Shown: one piece after another, positions 35,138 through 44,225 of the stretch
Numbering within the stretch: position 1 is the first letter of the stretch
Layout: each line of letters starts with the position of its first letter
Assembly (NCBI GenBank): GCA_965207165.1
Contig: OZ242265.1
Span: forward strand, 4,030,001 to 4,094,000
Source: JAAXHV01 sp965207165
Lineage (GTDB): Bacteria > Pseudomonadota > Gammaproteobacteria > Eutrophobiales > Eutrophobiaceae
Direction of reading: 5' to 3'
DNA: 64,000 nt
Notes under the pieces: generated by a model
What the model was told of the DNA's origin: nothing
What the model saw: only the letters and a program-made list of their open reading frames with translations
The model's database searches: none
Program-made: the position numbers and the translations under genes

Positions 35138-35240
35138 ATCCCCACCCCGTAACCGGATCTGCCCGCCGTTCAGGCATTTCCCAACCAACAACGCATCAAT
35201 CCCATCCTGGTGCCGAGGGCGCACGGTGATGACGCGGATG
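35138..35240 (-). repeat. Dispersed repeat, diverged copy 4 (long form)
   Basis: Direct partner of 34521-34627. The end of the repeat reaches GCGCACGGTGATGACGCGGATG. The following 370 bp up to radC contain no gene. Confidence 0.7.
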
Positions 35241-35611
35241 ACCTCCCGGCACGAACCCTCAATCCGGCAGCGGCGGGCCGGACAGCCGCGTCCGGTCCGG
35301 GACCAGCCAACAGCATAAACAGGTCATTTCCGGTATAGAGCGCCGGCGTGGTGGAGTGGGGGTTGGGTCAAACGCCTGAGGGTCTGTGGTTGTTGCTGAT
35401 TGCCGGAAAGCATGGTTGCCGGCTGTGTGTGTGATGTTCTCCGTATGAACAAATAACACGCCAACACAGTCCGTTTCATCCACCCGGCGGTCACTGCGCC
35501 GGCGACCTATGCCGGCATCGGTCCCGCACTCTACCCCGGCCCGGTTCACCCCGCTGCGCTTTGCAGAGGCCCGTGACCACCCGGTGTAGCTGAACCACCA
35601 TAGAGACAGCC

Positions 35612-36283
35612 ATGCAATATTCCCTGTTCCAACCTGTATCCTGCACGCTGCGTGATAGCGGCGAGCTCTCACCGAGTGACAAACTGAAACATGCCGGTCC
35701 CCATGCCTTAACCGATGCCGAACTCATCAGCGTGTTCGCATCGCCCCGGTCTTTCGATAAAATCCGCGAGCAGTTGTGCCAATACCGGGGCATTAGAGGC
35801 CTCATCGACAACGCCCGGGACACGTCTCTCGGCAAGACCCTGACGGGGCGGCTTGAAGCGGCCCTGGAGCTGTCCCGGCGCTACCTGGAGGCGGAGCTGC
35901 GCGCCCGCCCGGTGTTGAGCAACCCGGACAAGACCAAGCACTACCTCAGGGCCTGGTTGTGCCGTTTCGAGCACGAGGTGTTCGCCTGCCTGTTCCTGGA
36001 CAACCGCCACCGCATCATCAGTAACGAGATTCTGTTTACCGGCACCATCGACGGCGCCAGCGTGTACCCGCGCGAGGTGGTGAAACGCTGCCTGCAGTTG
36101 AACGCCGCGGCCATCATCTTCTCCCACAACCACCCCTCCGGCATCGCCGAGCCGAGCCAGGCCGACCGGCAGATCACCCTGAAGCTGACCCAGGCCCTGG
36201 CGCTGGTGGACGTGCGCGTGCTGGACCACTTGGTGGTCGGGGACAAGACCGTGACGTCCATGGCCGAGAGGGGCCTGATGTAA
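35612..36283 (+). CDS. radC: RadC-family JAB/MPN-domain protein
   Basis: The 223-residue protein has an N-terminal helix-hairpin-helix-like region (LKHAGPHALTDAELISVF) and a C-terminal JAB1/MPN domain with the metal motif SHNHPSGIAEPSQADRQIT (HxHP...SxxD). RadC-like proteins are common on integrative and conjugative elements, where they may act in DNA processing. Its biochemical role remains unsettled despite the historic repair name. It precedes the parA/parB genes. Confidence 0.93.
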   Translation: MQYSLFQPVSCTLRDSGELSPSDKLKHAGPHALTDAELISVFASPRSFDKIREQLCQYRGIRGLIDNARDTSLGKTLTGRLEAALELSRRYLEAELRARPVLSNPDKTKHYLRAWLCRFEHEVFACLFLDNRHRIISNEILFTGTIDGASVYPREVVKRCLQLNAAAIIFSHNHPSGIAEPSQADRQITLKLTQALALVDVRVLDHLVVGDKTVTSMAERGLM

Positions 36284-36391
36284 GCCGTCGACACTGACGA
36301 TGGTCTGCAATAATGGTCTGCAACAGCCTGTCCCCGCGCGCCACGGTATGATAAACTGGTACACAACACACCCACTCACATCGGAGGCATT

Positions 36392-36859
36392 ATGCCCGAT
36401 AATACCGACTCACTCCGCGAGACCGGTCGCGCGCCCTTCCGCTTCGGCCTTAATGCCGGTGCCAACGAACCGGATACCTTCCACCTGATACTTCTGATCG
36501 GCGCCACCTGGTATGAAACCAACGCCGTGTTCAGCGAGCACCCCAAGGCGAGCGAATATGTCATTGGTCTGAATAACAGCCTCGCTGCCGAGGCGGGCCC
36601 GTTCGCACAGGGCGGACACATCGCGTTCGCCTTCAACAGCCTGTATGAGCAGGACCATGACATCTGCCGGCTCATCATCCACCTTGAACAGAGCGTCATC
36701 CTGACCGGCTACCTCATCGATGAGGACACTGTCAGCCCGTTTGAGTTCTGCCGTTCGATGAACTGTCAGACCCGGCTGTCCGAGAAGGACCGGGACAGAC
36801 TGATCATGGATTGCATCATCGGGCCGGCCGACATCAACGCGCCCGTTACCCTGCACTGA
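36392..36859 (+). CDS. Hypothetical 155-residue protein
   Basis: The protein begins MPDNTDSLRETGRAPFRFGL. It has mixed alpha/beta segments (FHLILLIGATWYETNAVF, AFNSLYEQDHDICRLIIHLE) and an acidic end. No motif or family was recognised. It is 8 bp upstream of parA in the same direction, so it belongs to the partition operon and may be an accessory factor. Confidence 0.65.
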   Translation: MPDNTDSLRETGRAPFRFGLNAGANEPDTFHLILLIGATWYETNAVFSEHPKASEYVIGLNNSLAAEAGPFAQGGHIAFAFNSLYEQDHDICRLIIHLEQSVILTGYLIDEDTVSPFEFCRSMNCQTRLSEKDRDRLIMDCIIGPADINAPVTLH

Positions 36860-36866
36860 GCCCGCC

Positions 36867-37679
36867 ATGAACCGACCTGACATTATCGCGATTGCGAACG
36901 AGAAGGGCGGCGTCATGAAGACCACCTTGACCGTGCACGCTGCCGACTACCAGCGGCGCTGCCGCCAGGCCGTCCTCGTCATTGACATGGACACACAGAA
37001 TTCCGCGTCCCAGTTCCTGGAAAAAAACCGGTTCGGACAGTATATCGGCGATCTGCAGAGCTACCTTAATCACGATATCCAGGTACCGCCGCCCGATCCC
37101 GGTAATACCCGGGACAGGGTTCACTACCTGTCCGCCGGCGCCTTCCTCAAGGGCCTGGAAAAACGTGACATGCGCGACTGTGTCAGGCTGCTGGCCCCTA
37201 TCGCCACCATTGCCGGGTATGACTGGATACTCATTGATACCGCCCCCGGCGATTCGAACAAGCTGCACGCCGCGCTGGCCATCGCCAGCTACGTGATTAT
37301 TCCCAGCCTTTTCGATGAAATGTCCCACCAGGGCGTCTACAAGGTGACCAACAATGTCATCAAGCTCGCAAGGGACAACACCTACGATGACCTGATACCC
37401 GGCGGTTGCAACCCTGTCCCCGTTGCTATCGTGCCAACCGGTATTAACAACGCAAACAAAAAACAGGTAAACCGTATCCTGGCCCTGTCCGAAACCCCAC
37501 TGGGCGGGTTCATTACCAACACCTACCTCAGCATAAGGCCGGTCATCGGCGAAGCCATGCACAATCACGTCAGCGTCTGGGAAGTGGACAGCGGCGATCC
37601 GAGATACGCAAAGAAGGAAATGAATGATCTCATGGCTGAACTCTTTACCCGGATCATCAGCCTCGGAGCCGGCCAATGA
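36867..37679 (+). CDS. parA: ParA-family partition ATPase with variant Walker A
   Basis: The 270-residue protein has the deviant Walker A position at residues 13-20, but it reads KGGVMKTT where KGGVGKTT is usual. Other ParA features are present: VLVIDMDTQNSASQF (Walker A' region), a DTAPGDSNKLHAALAIASYVIIP Walker B region, and SHQGVYKVTNN. ParA forms ATP-dependent dimers on nucleoid DNA and moves ParB-parS cargo. Met in place of Gly in the P-loop may alter ATP hydrolysis. The stop overlaps the parB start (ATGA). Confidence 0.88.
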   Translation: MNRPDIIAIANEKGGVMKTTLTVHAADYQRRCRQAVLVIDMDTQNSASQFLEKNRFGQYIGDLQSYLNHDIQVPPPDPGNTRDRVHYLSAGAFLKGLEKRDMRDCVRLLAPIATIAGYDWILIDTAPGDSNKLHAALAIASYVIIPSLFDEMSHQGVYKVTNNVIKLARDNTYDDLIPGGCNPVPVAIVPTGINNANKKQVNRILALSETPLGGFITNTYLSIRPVIGEAMHNHVSVWEVDSGDPRYAKKEMNDLMAELFTRIISLGAGQ

Positions 37680-38869
37680 ACGCTAAAACTACCCTGCCTG
37701 ACCACCCCGGTTCAGGACCGGCCAGCAGCGCATTTACCGACGTGGATCTCGGCGAACTCGCCGCCGGCATCAACGAGATAACCACCAGGAAAAACAAGCT
37801 GCACACCCGGCCTCCTGATAAACCCCAACGTCTGCCCGACAGGGACACGACCCGCCCCGTGTCCACGACTACCGGTAACAGCCCAAATCGCGGGTCTGAT
37901 GATAGGGGCAACACGGGCCATGATACCGGCTCCACGGCGCACAACACCGAAAACAGCATTGAACCTGACAGCCTGACTGCATTCAAAGCCTTGCCGCTAC
38001 ATCGGATCAAACTTAACCCCGAGCAGCCCCGGAAGCACTACGACAAGGACGGTATCCGGGAACTTGCCCGGTCCATCAAACACTACGGCCTGCTCCAGCC
38101 TGTAGTCGTGAGAAAAGAATCAGATCAGAGTTACGTACTGCTGGCAGGACAACGGCGCTACAACGCATGCAAACTACTGGATATCGACACCATTCCGGCA
38201 CATATCCGGCATGTCGATCAAGATGCCGACTCATTTATTATCGCCATATCAGAGAACCTGCAGCGCAAGAATATCGACCGCCTCGAAGAAGCACAGGGCT
38301 ACCAGTTTCTCATAGACCATTACAACATGTCCCACAGCGAAGTGGCTGACAAGACCGGTTTCTCCAAAACCCACATCACCCGTGTCCTCAAACTGAACAG
38401 TATGCCCGATGATATCAAACACATCTACAAATCAGGCAAAACCTCCGATCTGAAGACCCTGATCGCGCTTCATAAGCTGAAACAGCAGAACCCTGTCAAA
38501 TACCGCAAGGTGGTTCTAAAGGACTCCATCGGCCGCGTTGAAGTTGACGAATCCCTGAAAATACCTGAACCAACGGGTGATTTTTCGGAAACCACAGCCG
38601 AAGCCTCAACCAACCGGGACAGCAGAACAAAACAGGAACCTCTGCTCGACGCCCACGTCATCGAGGATATCGCCAACGAAGCCCTGGCCTATGCGCACAA
38701 AGTCAATCTTAAACAGGTGTTCGGTAAAACACCCAGCACTGTCTCGCTCTACACCGCGATCATGGGAAAATGCAGCGACATGAACCGGACAATCATCGCC
38801 TTGTTAAAATGCAGAGCCATCCTGCAATACAGGCTCAAGCGACTTAACAACACCTCACGGAAGCACTAA
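37676..38869 (+). CDS. parB: ParB-family partition protein
   Basis: The 397-residue protein has a disordered N-terminus (about 1-105), then the ParB/Sulfiredoxin CTPase fold: LNPEQPRKHYD, GLLQPVVVRKE, the GQRRYNA motif of the CTP site and ENLQRKNIDRLEEAQGYQ, followed by a helix-turn-helix (SHSEVADKTGFSKTHITRVLKLN). ParB binds parS, clamps on DNA with CTP and spreads. Candidate parS sites are the 18-bp palindromes downstream at 39441 and 39638 (inference). Translationally coupled to parA. Confidence 0.92.
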   Translation: MNAKTTLPDHPGSGPASSAFTDVDLGELAAGINEITTRKNKLHTRPPDKPQRLPDRDTTRPVSTTTGNSPNRGSDDRGNTGHDTGSTAHNTENSIEPDSLTAFKALPLHRIKLNPEQPRKHYDKDGIRELARSIKHYGLLQPVVVRKESDQSYVLLAGQRRYNACKLLDIDTIPAHIRHVDQDADSFIIAISENLQRKNIDRLEEAQGYQFLIDHYNMSHSEVADKTGFSKTHITRVLKLNSMPDDIKHIYKSGKTSDLKTLIALHKLKQQNPVKYRKVVLKDSIGRVEVDESLKIPEPTGDFSETTAEASTNRDSRTKQEPLLDAHVIEDIANEALAYAHKVNLKQVFGKTPSTVSLYTAIMGKCSDMNRTIIALLKCRAILQYRLKRLNNTSRKH

Positions 38870-39440
38870 CCGCTCACCGGTCCTGCAATCCCCGACATTG
38901 ACAGCATAATGAACGGCAACGGCACACCGGTCGACGTCAACAGCCACGCCTTACCCCGCAGATCACGACCTGGAACACGGCTGCGGGAAGCGCATCAAAT
39001 TCAAGTACAGGATCCGCTTGAGACAGTAATGATTCACCAACTGCATACCCAACGGCGCGTTTACCGGCACATCCATGACGGGGGTTGGAAACCATCGCCA
39101 GACTGCTCAGTGCAGCCGGCGTACCTGCAATCCAGTTCCGAAACCACAAAGCATCGATATCACTCATCCTGTTTCATGGATAATGACATCCTCCGTAAAC
39201 CCGACGAACAATCTATAATCAAACTGTTTCCAGCATTGTAATCAGCCACCAAATACAGTCCATGAAACAGGCAGAACAGCGTGCTATAAGTATTCCAATA
39301 ATACGGAGGCAAGATAGGCATTGTGTGACACAATGACCGAGAGATAGACCGCACAAACCGTGGCAACAAATACCGCCATGACCACGACAATAGTCTACCC
39401 GGCGCCCATCACCGCCTGCCGGACTCTGCCGCACACCGCC

Positions 39441-39458
39441 CGGTGCCCATGGGCACCG
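39441..39458. promoter_or_regulatory. 18-bp perfect palindrome, site B
   Basis: Second copy of CGGTGCCCATGGGCACCG, 197 bp (start to start) before site C. Both lie upstream of the MobC-like gene and downstream of parB. Confidence 0.75.
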
Positions 39459-39637
39459 ATTAACGCACAGCGACCAGTGACACTAACAGACCAATGATAC
39501 CGGCGCCCCAACCAAAACCGAGTACACCCAACAGGAATCCAATGCGTCAGCAGACCCGCACAAACCGGCCGCTACCCGCGGCAATCGACCGCGATTTCAT
39601 GGCAGTCTTCATGAGCCGCTCCCCCGCGTCCAGCCAT

Positions 39638-39655
39638 CGGTGCCCATGGGCACCG
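39638..39655. promoter_or_regulatory. 18-bp perfect palindrome, site C
   Basis: Third copy, 31 bp upstream of the mobC start codon, where it would cover the promoter or leader. This position best fits an operator for the mobilisation genes, though a partition site is also possible. Confidence 0.75.
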
Positions 39656-39686
39656 GTCAGAACTTACCCCGTTTGAGTAACCGGCC

Positions 39687-40136
39687 ATGACCGATACACG
39701 GGAACACAGCGATATCCACGTCAGGCTGCCCCTGGCCCACAAGCGCCGGCTGCAGACGCTGGCGCACACCCTCAGCAAGCGCACAGCCGGGCCCGGTTCT
39801 GCGGCCGGCCCCCTCACCGTCTCCGACCTGGTGCGGGCCAGCGTCGTCACGCTCCTCAACGAGCGCACGGACATCCTTGAGGAGGACAGACATGAGCTTA
39901 CCGAGTTGAGCCGCCAGTTGCGGCGTATCGGCACCAACCTCAACCAGCTGGCGCACGCTTACCAGGCCGGGCTGCTGGTGCAGCCGGTGGACACCGGTGA
40001 TTTGTTCTCTGAGCTGCGTACCGAGCTGGTCAAGACCCTGGCGCTGGTGCGCAAGATGGGGCAGGGCAGTGCCACCTACAACGGCCACTTCCTGGCGCAC
40101 GTGACCCGCCGCCTGCGTGCGCTCAAGGGCCGCTGA
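39687..40136 (+). CDS. mobC: MobC-like relaxosome accessory protein
   Basis: The 149-residue protein starts with a ribbon-helix-helix-like strand (DIHVRLPLAHKRRLQTLA) and carries the MobC core helix ELSRQLRRIGTNLNQLAHAYQ. MobC proteins bind near oriT and help the relaxase open the strands. Four to sixteen base pairs separate its stop from the relaxase start, so the pair is one operon. A copy of its last 25 codons is found at 53.87 kb. Confidence 0.87.
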   Translation: MTDTREHSDIHVRLPLAHKRRLQTLAHTLSKRTAGPGSAAGPLTVSDLVRASVVTLLNERTDILEEDRHELTELSRQLRRIGTNLNQLAHAYQAGLLVQPVDTGDLFSELRTELVKTLALVRKMGQGSATYNGHFLAHVTRRLRALKGR

Positions 40137-40152
40137 GCCGCCCGGGTACGCC

Positions 40153-41115
40153 ATGCTGGCACTGGACCTCAATGATTTTCTGCTTCACTACCGCAAATCC
40201 GGTCGCTATGTGCCGTTGCCCAAAGACACCGCCTACCGGCTTCCCACCCCGCTGCAGCGCCTGCTGGGCGCGGCCCGGTCCCGGCCCCAGGCCATCGTCA
40301 AGCTCGCCTCCAAACTGAAGAGCGCCGACAGCATCTGCCAAGCGGTGGAATACATCTCCAGGGACGACACCCGCGAACTCCGGAACCAGGACAACGATGT
40401 CGTCAACGGCCTGACCGAGGGCCGGGCCATTGCCCGGGTGTGGACCGAGGATAAACTGAAACGCAAGGATGCCCTGCGCGCGGTGCACCTCATCTTCTCC
40501 AGCCCGAAACACACCCGGCCAGGGCAGAACTACGATGCAGCCCGGGCACTGTGCCGGGACGTGTTCGGCGAACACGAGTACGTGCTGGCCCAGCACGATG
40601 ACACGCCCAACCTGCATACCCACGTGATCCTCAAGAACATCAGCCTGCGCGGCAAGGGCAGGACCTGGCGCAAGGCGCAACTTAAGACCCTGCGCGACGC
40701 CTGGGCGTATCACCAGCAGCAACAGGGCATTGATGTCACCAGCAGTTACCGCTCGGAACGGGCCGCCTACACGCCGGGCCTGTCCATGCCGCAGGTTAAG
40801 GCCAGGGCCCGCGGGGAGACCCTGTATCATGAACAACAGGATGAGCAGGACGATAACCGGACACAGGCATGGATAACGAGACAAATAGAGCAGGCGCACG
40901 AAACCTTCCTGCGCCATGCCGAGCTGCAACGGCTCTTAAAAAAAAGCAACGATGCGCGTGCAAAAGACTATCTCAGGGACAATGCCCGTTTCATGGACGA
41001 CCTGGTTGCGCGCAGCCGGGACCACATCAATACCTTCCGGCCCGGGCGCATGCCCGAATGGATCCGCGCCTACCGGCCAGAGGCCCCGGAAGACGAGGTA
41101 GAATTATCACGTTGA
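40153..41115 (+). CDS. MOB-type relaxase
   Basis: The 320-residue protein has the relaxase metal motif AQHDDTPNLHTHVILKN with His148, His155 and His157, after helices ADSICQAVEYISRDD and HLIFSSPKH. This is the nicking and strand-transfer enzyme of conjugative or mobilisable elements. The N-terminus (about 1-45) is unusual: an LHYRKSGRYVPLP segment with two tyrosines may supply the nucleophile. The chain lacks a C-terminal helicase or primase domain. The ATG at 40153 is chosen over the upstream frame start. A shrunken second copy lies at 53865-54274. Confidence 0.88.
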   Translation: MLALDLNDFLLHYRKSGRYVPLPKDTAYRLPTPLQRLLGAARSRPQAIVKLASKLKSADSICQAVEYISRDDTRELRNQDNDVVNGLTEGRAIARVWTEDKLKRKDALRAVHLIFSSPKHTRPGQNYDAARALCRDVFGEHEYVLAQHDDTPNLHTHVILKNISLRGKGRTWRKAQLKTLRDAWAYHQQQQGIDVTSSYRSERAAYTPGLSMPQVKARARGETLYHEQQDEQDDNRTQAWITRQIEQAHETFLRHAELQRLLKKSNDARAKDYLRDNARFMDDLVARSRDHINTFRPGRMPEWIRAYRPEAPEDEVELSR

Positions 41116-41392
41116 CACATCCCGTTACCCCCCGTACCGTCGCTTTGTATTGACCCTTTCGGATCACCTCCATCTTGTACGGGCTGCTCCAGTTCGCCGG
41201 TCCAGGTCGGCAACGCCGGGTGCGCCTACATGGTGTGCCCGGCCTCGGGGACATACACGATTCCAGCGGTCGGTGCATGCAGGTCACCGCTGTTGTCTTG
41301 GTCCGGCGGTGATGAGACGCCGTCGATTTCCAGGCACAGTACAGGACCGCTGCTGAGCGGGCCTGTCGGCAATTCGGAGCACCGTCTGCCGG

Positions 41393-42142
41393 TCAGGGTA
41401 CGTTTACCTCTATTGTCTTTGTCACGGAGAACCCCGGGCGCGCCGGGACGAACGGGTAGCCTCGGGGGTTGCCCACGACCCTGGTCTGTCCCACCCTGTA
41501 GTCGAACGGGGAATGGGTATGGCCCGACACCCAGAGCTTCGCACCCACGTACTGCACCAGGGGCTCGGCATCGTTGATAAAGTACGCGTTGTTGGGATCG
41601 TCCGCATACAGCGCCAGGTCAACGGCTTCCAACGTGGGCGGAAAATGGGTGATGACCACGTCCGCCTCGCCGGCCAGGTCGGCGAGGCGGGCGGTAGTGC
41701 GCCTGTGCTCGGCCAGGTGGGCGTAGGTGTCCCAGCCCGGGGTCACATGGAAATCCTCTATCAATTCGTGAAACTGGATGGGCGGTTTCCCCCAGAAGTC
41801 CGAGCACCACTCCGCGCCATAGAAGCGCAGGCCCGCTATCTCGACCGTGTCGTCGTTGAGATAATAAAAATCCTCGTTATCGTCCGCAAACCCGCGCCAA
41901 AAGGCGTCCACCTCCCGCCTGCGGGCATGGTAATACTCGTGGTTGCCGGGCACGAAAACAACCGGCGAGATGCCGATCTCGCGGCGGATGAACGGCATGC
42001 CGTGTACCCGCTTGCCGTCCACGATGTCGCCGGCGAGGATAAGTAAATCCCGGTTTTCATCGGGTGCGAACTGGTTCTGTGGATCCGGCAGGTGCCGTTT
42101 CCAGATCTCAAAATGGAGATCCGATGCGATCTGGATTTTCAT
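41393..42142 (-). CDS. Calcineurin-like metallophosphoesterase
   Basis: The 249-residue protein has all core metal motifs: IASDLHFE, LAGDIVDG, VPGNHEYYH, ITHFPPT and VSGHTHSPFDY. It belongs to the family of short cytoplasmic phosphoesterases encoded in accessory regions. The substrate is unknown. It starts the cargo segment between the two copies of the relaxase operon, opposite in direction, and is just downstream of the nucleotidyltransferase-like genes. Confidence 0.9.
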   Translation of the reverse strand: MKIQIASDLHFEIWKRHLPDPQNQFAPDENRDLLILAGDIVDGKRVHGMPFIRREIGISPVVFVPGNHEYYHARRREVDAFWRGFADDNEDFYYLNDDTVEIAGLRFYGAEWCSDFWGKPPIQFHELIEDFHVTPGWDTYAHLAEHRRTTARLADLAGEADVVITHFPPTLEAVDLALYADDPNNAYFINDAEPLVQYVGAKLWVSGHTHSPFDYRVGQTRVVGNPRGYPFVPARPGFSVTKTIEVNVP

Positions 42143-42187
42143 GCGCTGTGAGTTGCCTTACCTTTCTTGTCTGATTGGGTCTCTTGA

Positions 42188-43009
42188 TCACTCGCCTGGT
42201 TCGATGTCGAACGACTGGTCATCGGGTGTTGAAGCTTCGCTTCGCTCAAGCTTTTCAAAGTTACGTGAATAAAGTTCGCGTCTGTGGGCAACATGGTGCC
42301 TGATACGCGGGTAACGTTCATTCAGGAAATCTTCAGACATGCCGAGTTCAGGGTTTGTCGGGATTGCTTCCAGCACGTCAATATTGTCCTGCATAATAAG
42401 CGCATTTTGCCGGGTCTTCAACCGCAAGGCTGGCCGTGTAGTCAATAAACCAATATGCCCGCCTGTGCGCGTCTTTGTCCTGAGTGCGTGATTCAAGACC
42501 TTGACCGCCAGTTTAGTGCGATCTGCGTTGCGACTATCCGGCTCCCAGGACCGACGGCTCAGAATACTGTACGTGTTGTATATTCTGCCGGCCAGGCAGT
42601 GTGCCGGATGGAGTACCAGGACGCATTCTTGCGTATCCGGGTTACTGGCTCTCAGTGCGTCTCTTCTTATACGGTAGTTATCGACACCTGTAATTACCTT
42701 GAGAAAATCGATGTTGACGGGCCGGCCGTCTTCAAGATGGAACTTAAGGTTTGCCGGCATCGGGGTATGGGTGTCCATGTCCGGCACCCTGAGTTCGCCC
42801 TTCTGGATGTTATGCATGGCAGCGGCGGTGTCCGTGTCGCCGAGAAAATCAATGTCGTGGCTGAAAAAAGGCGATTGCGTGTAAAGTGACGGGTCTTGTT
42901 GGGCATTGTGCTCCGCCCGGATATTGAGCGCCTGGCCGCGGATCAGGATGGCATCATTATTGTCTGGTATGGATTCCAGGACCTTGTAAATGTTTCTGAT
43001 CCGGAACAT
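42188..43009 (-). CDS. Nucleotidyltransferase-fold protein
   Basis: The 273-residue protein shows ILIRGQALNIRAE (a GG/GQ-type loop) followed by FFSHDIDFLGD, the DxD pattern of DNA-polymerase-beta-like nucleotidyltransferases, then a helical C-terminal part. It resembles AbiEii/MNT-type proteins found with toxin-antitoxin or phage defence genes. It is 4 bp downstream of a 74-residue partner gene. Confidence 0.5.
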   Translation of the reverse strand: MFRIRNIYKVLESIPDNNDAILIRGQALNIRAEHNAQQDPSLYTQSPFFSHDIDFLGDTDTAAAMHNIQKGELRVPDMDTHTPMPANLKFHLEDGRPVNIDFLKVITGVDNYRIRRDALRASNPDTQECVLVLHPAHCLAGRIYNTYSILSRRSWEPDSRNADRTKLAVKVLNHALRTKTRTGGHIGLLTTRPALRLKTRQNALIMQDNIDVLEAIPTNPELGMSEDFLNERYPRIRHHVAHRRELYSRNFEKLERSEASTPDDQSFDIEPGE

Positions 43010-43013
43010 CTAT

Positions 43014-43238
43014 TCATACCACATAGGTCCTCTTTTCATGCCAGGGCACAAGTTCAAAGTCATTATCCCAATGGACGCAGTTTCTTTCACGCAGTGCTGC
43101 CGGGGTAATATGACCTTTCTCAACGCCCTCGCACGTCTTTCTGTATTCGGCGTCTTTCTCCTCATCGAATACGCGCCCGGCCACAACGATAATATTCAGT
43201 TCATTATCATTTGGTCCTTTTTTTGAGTTTTTCATCAT
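43014..43238 (-). CDS. 74-residue partner of the nucleotidyltransferase-like gene
   Basis: The basic-acidic protein (MMKNSKKGPNDNELNIIVVA, FELVPWHEKRTYVV) is not recognised. Its tight spacing with the following gene suggests a two-gene unit, possibly antitoxin plus nucleotidyltransferase toxin. No helix-turn-helix is obvious. Confidence 0.5.
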   Translation of the reverse strand: MMKNSKKGPNDNELNIIVVAGRVFDEEKDAEYRKTCEGVEKGHITPAALRERNCVHWDNDFELVPWHEKRTYVV

Positions 43239-44225
43239 TTTATGTTCCGGGCTAACAGGCCATTCTTCCTATTAACTTATCATAATCTGTTGTGACACAC
43301 CTCGAGGAGCGTACGATCATAATTAATTGAAAACGTACATAAGCCGCTTCTATGACATATGTAATCCACCGTTTCATAGGGGTACTCGTCGTCGCCGGGT
43401 TCGAATGCGGGCGTTCGACCTGTGTCAATTTTCTGGCAGTGAACGAAAAGTCTTTTTGTTTGCTACGAATAGTACTGATTATAGGCGGCTCTGCTTCCGA
43501 AGCAGAACCAGTTGACTTGGCAATCAATCGGAAATTTATGCGAGAGAATGAGACCGTATGTATAGATAGCTATATTATCATCTGGTGTTGCCTGTCTTTA
43601 AAGCTCTGTTGCATAGCTGTCAACGGCAACTTAAAACTGACCCACCTTGGGTACGATTCTGCAGCTTATTTTTGACCCACCTGATCATAGCGAATCCACG
43701 CGCATTTAACATGGACTTATACTGGTAGTTGACAGACACCATTTAAATCGTTATTTGCATACCCCCTCCATTTATCAGTAATCGAAGGAGAATGCCAGAC
43801 GGCATGTCGTGTCGGAATTTCTGCTAACCCTGGTGCAAGGATTCAATACCGGCAAGCCAGGGAAGGTCATACACGTTATAAAATACTTGCGAGTGGTTTA
43901 ACTTACTCTCAGGCTCAGAATCATGAGCGGCGCGCGGCTCAAGACCGCGTCTGTCGGCACGGCGGCAACGGTCAACCTGTGGCTGGAAAGGTCTGGTATG
44001 TCTACCTTGTTTGGGGTGGTCGTCAGGCTTCGTCCGAGCAACATCCAAATGTATTTGTGGATTTAATACAGGGTCGCAGCAAGTTAAGCATCTTATAAAA
44101 GATATGAAGCTTCTGAAATGAATACGATTGTTGTGACATTCTTGCATTAGACACAGGCAAGGCAGACCGCATCCTGGCGCTCCGAAATGTGCCATACTGT
44201 TATCACAATCAAACGGAGCAATACG
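43239..44225. other. Gene-poor 990 bp with an IS21-like end
   Basis: No convincing gene. At 43617-43650 the DNA has GTCAACGGCAACTTAAAACTG and then TGACCCACC, resembling terminal repeats of IS21-family elements; TGACCCACC recurs at 43673. It may be a lone end of a lost insertion sequence. The rest is AT-rich and unassigned. Confidence 0.35.

Larger units (their letters stand above)
38870..39686. other. Origin-like intergenic region (candidate oriT/parS)
   Basis: The 817 bp between parB and mobC hold no gene but several symmetrical elements: a 12-bp inverted repeat (39169-39180 with 39259-39270, CTGTTTCATGGA), a CATCCTGT sequence at 39165-39172 similar to MOBP nic sites, a CATTGTGTGACACAATG palindrome at 39319-39335, and two copies of the 18-bp palindrome. 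The place next to mobC and the relaxase is typical of oriT. Partition sites may also lie here. Function is inferred. Confidence 0.5.

Noticed and set aside
34677..35224. Overlapping long frames in the GC-rich repeat-bracketed segment
   Set aside because: Frames are open in several registers with arginine-rich, non-protein-like composition.
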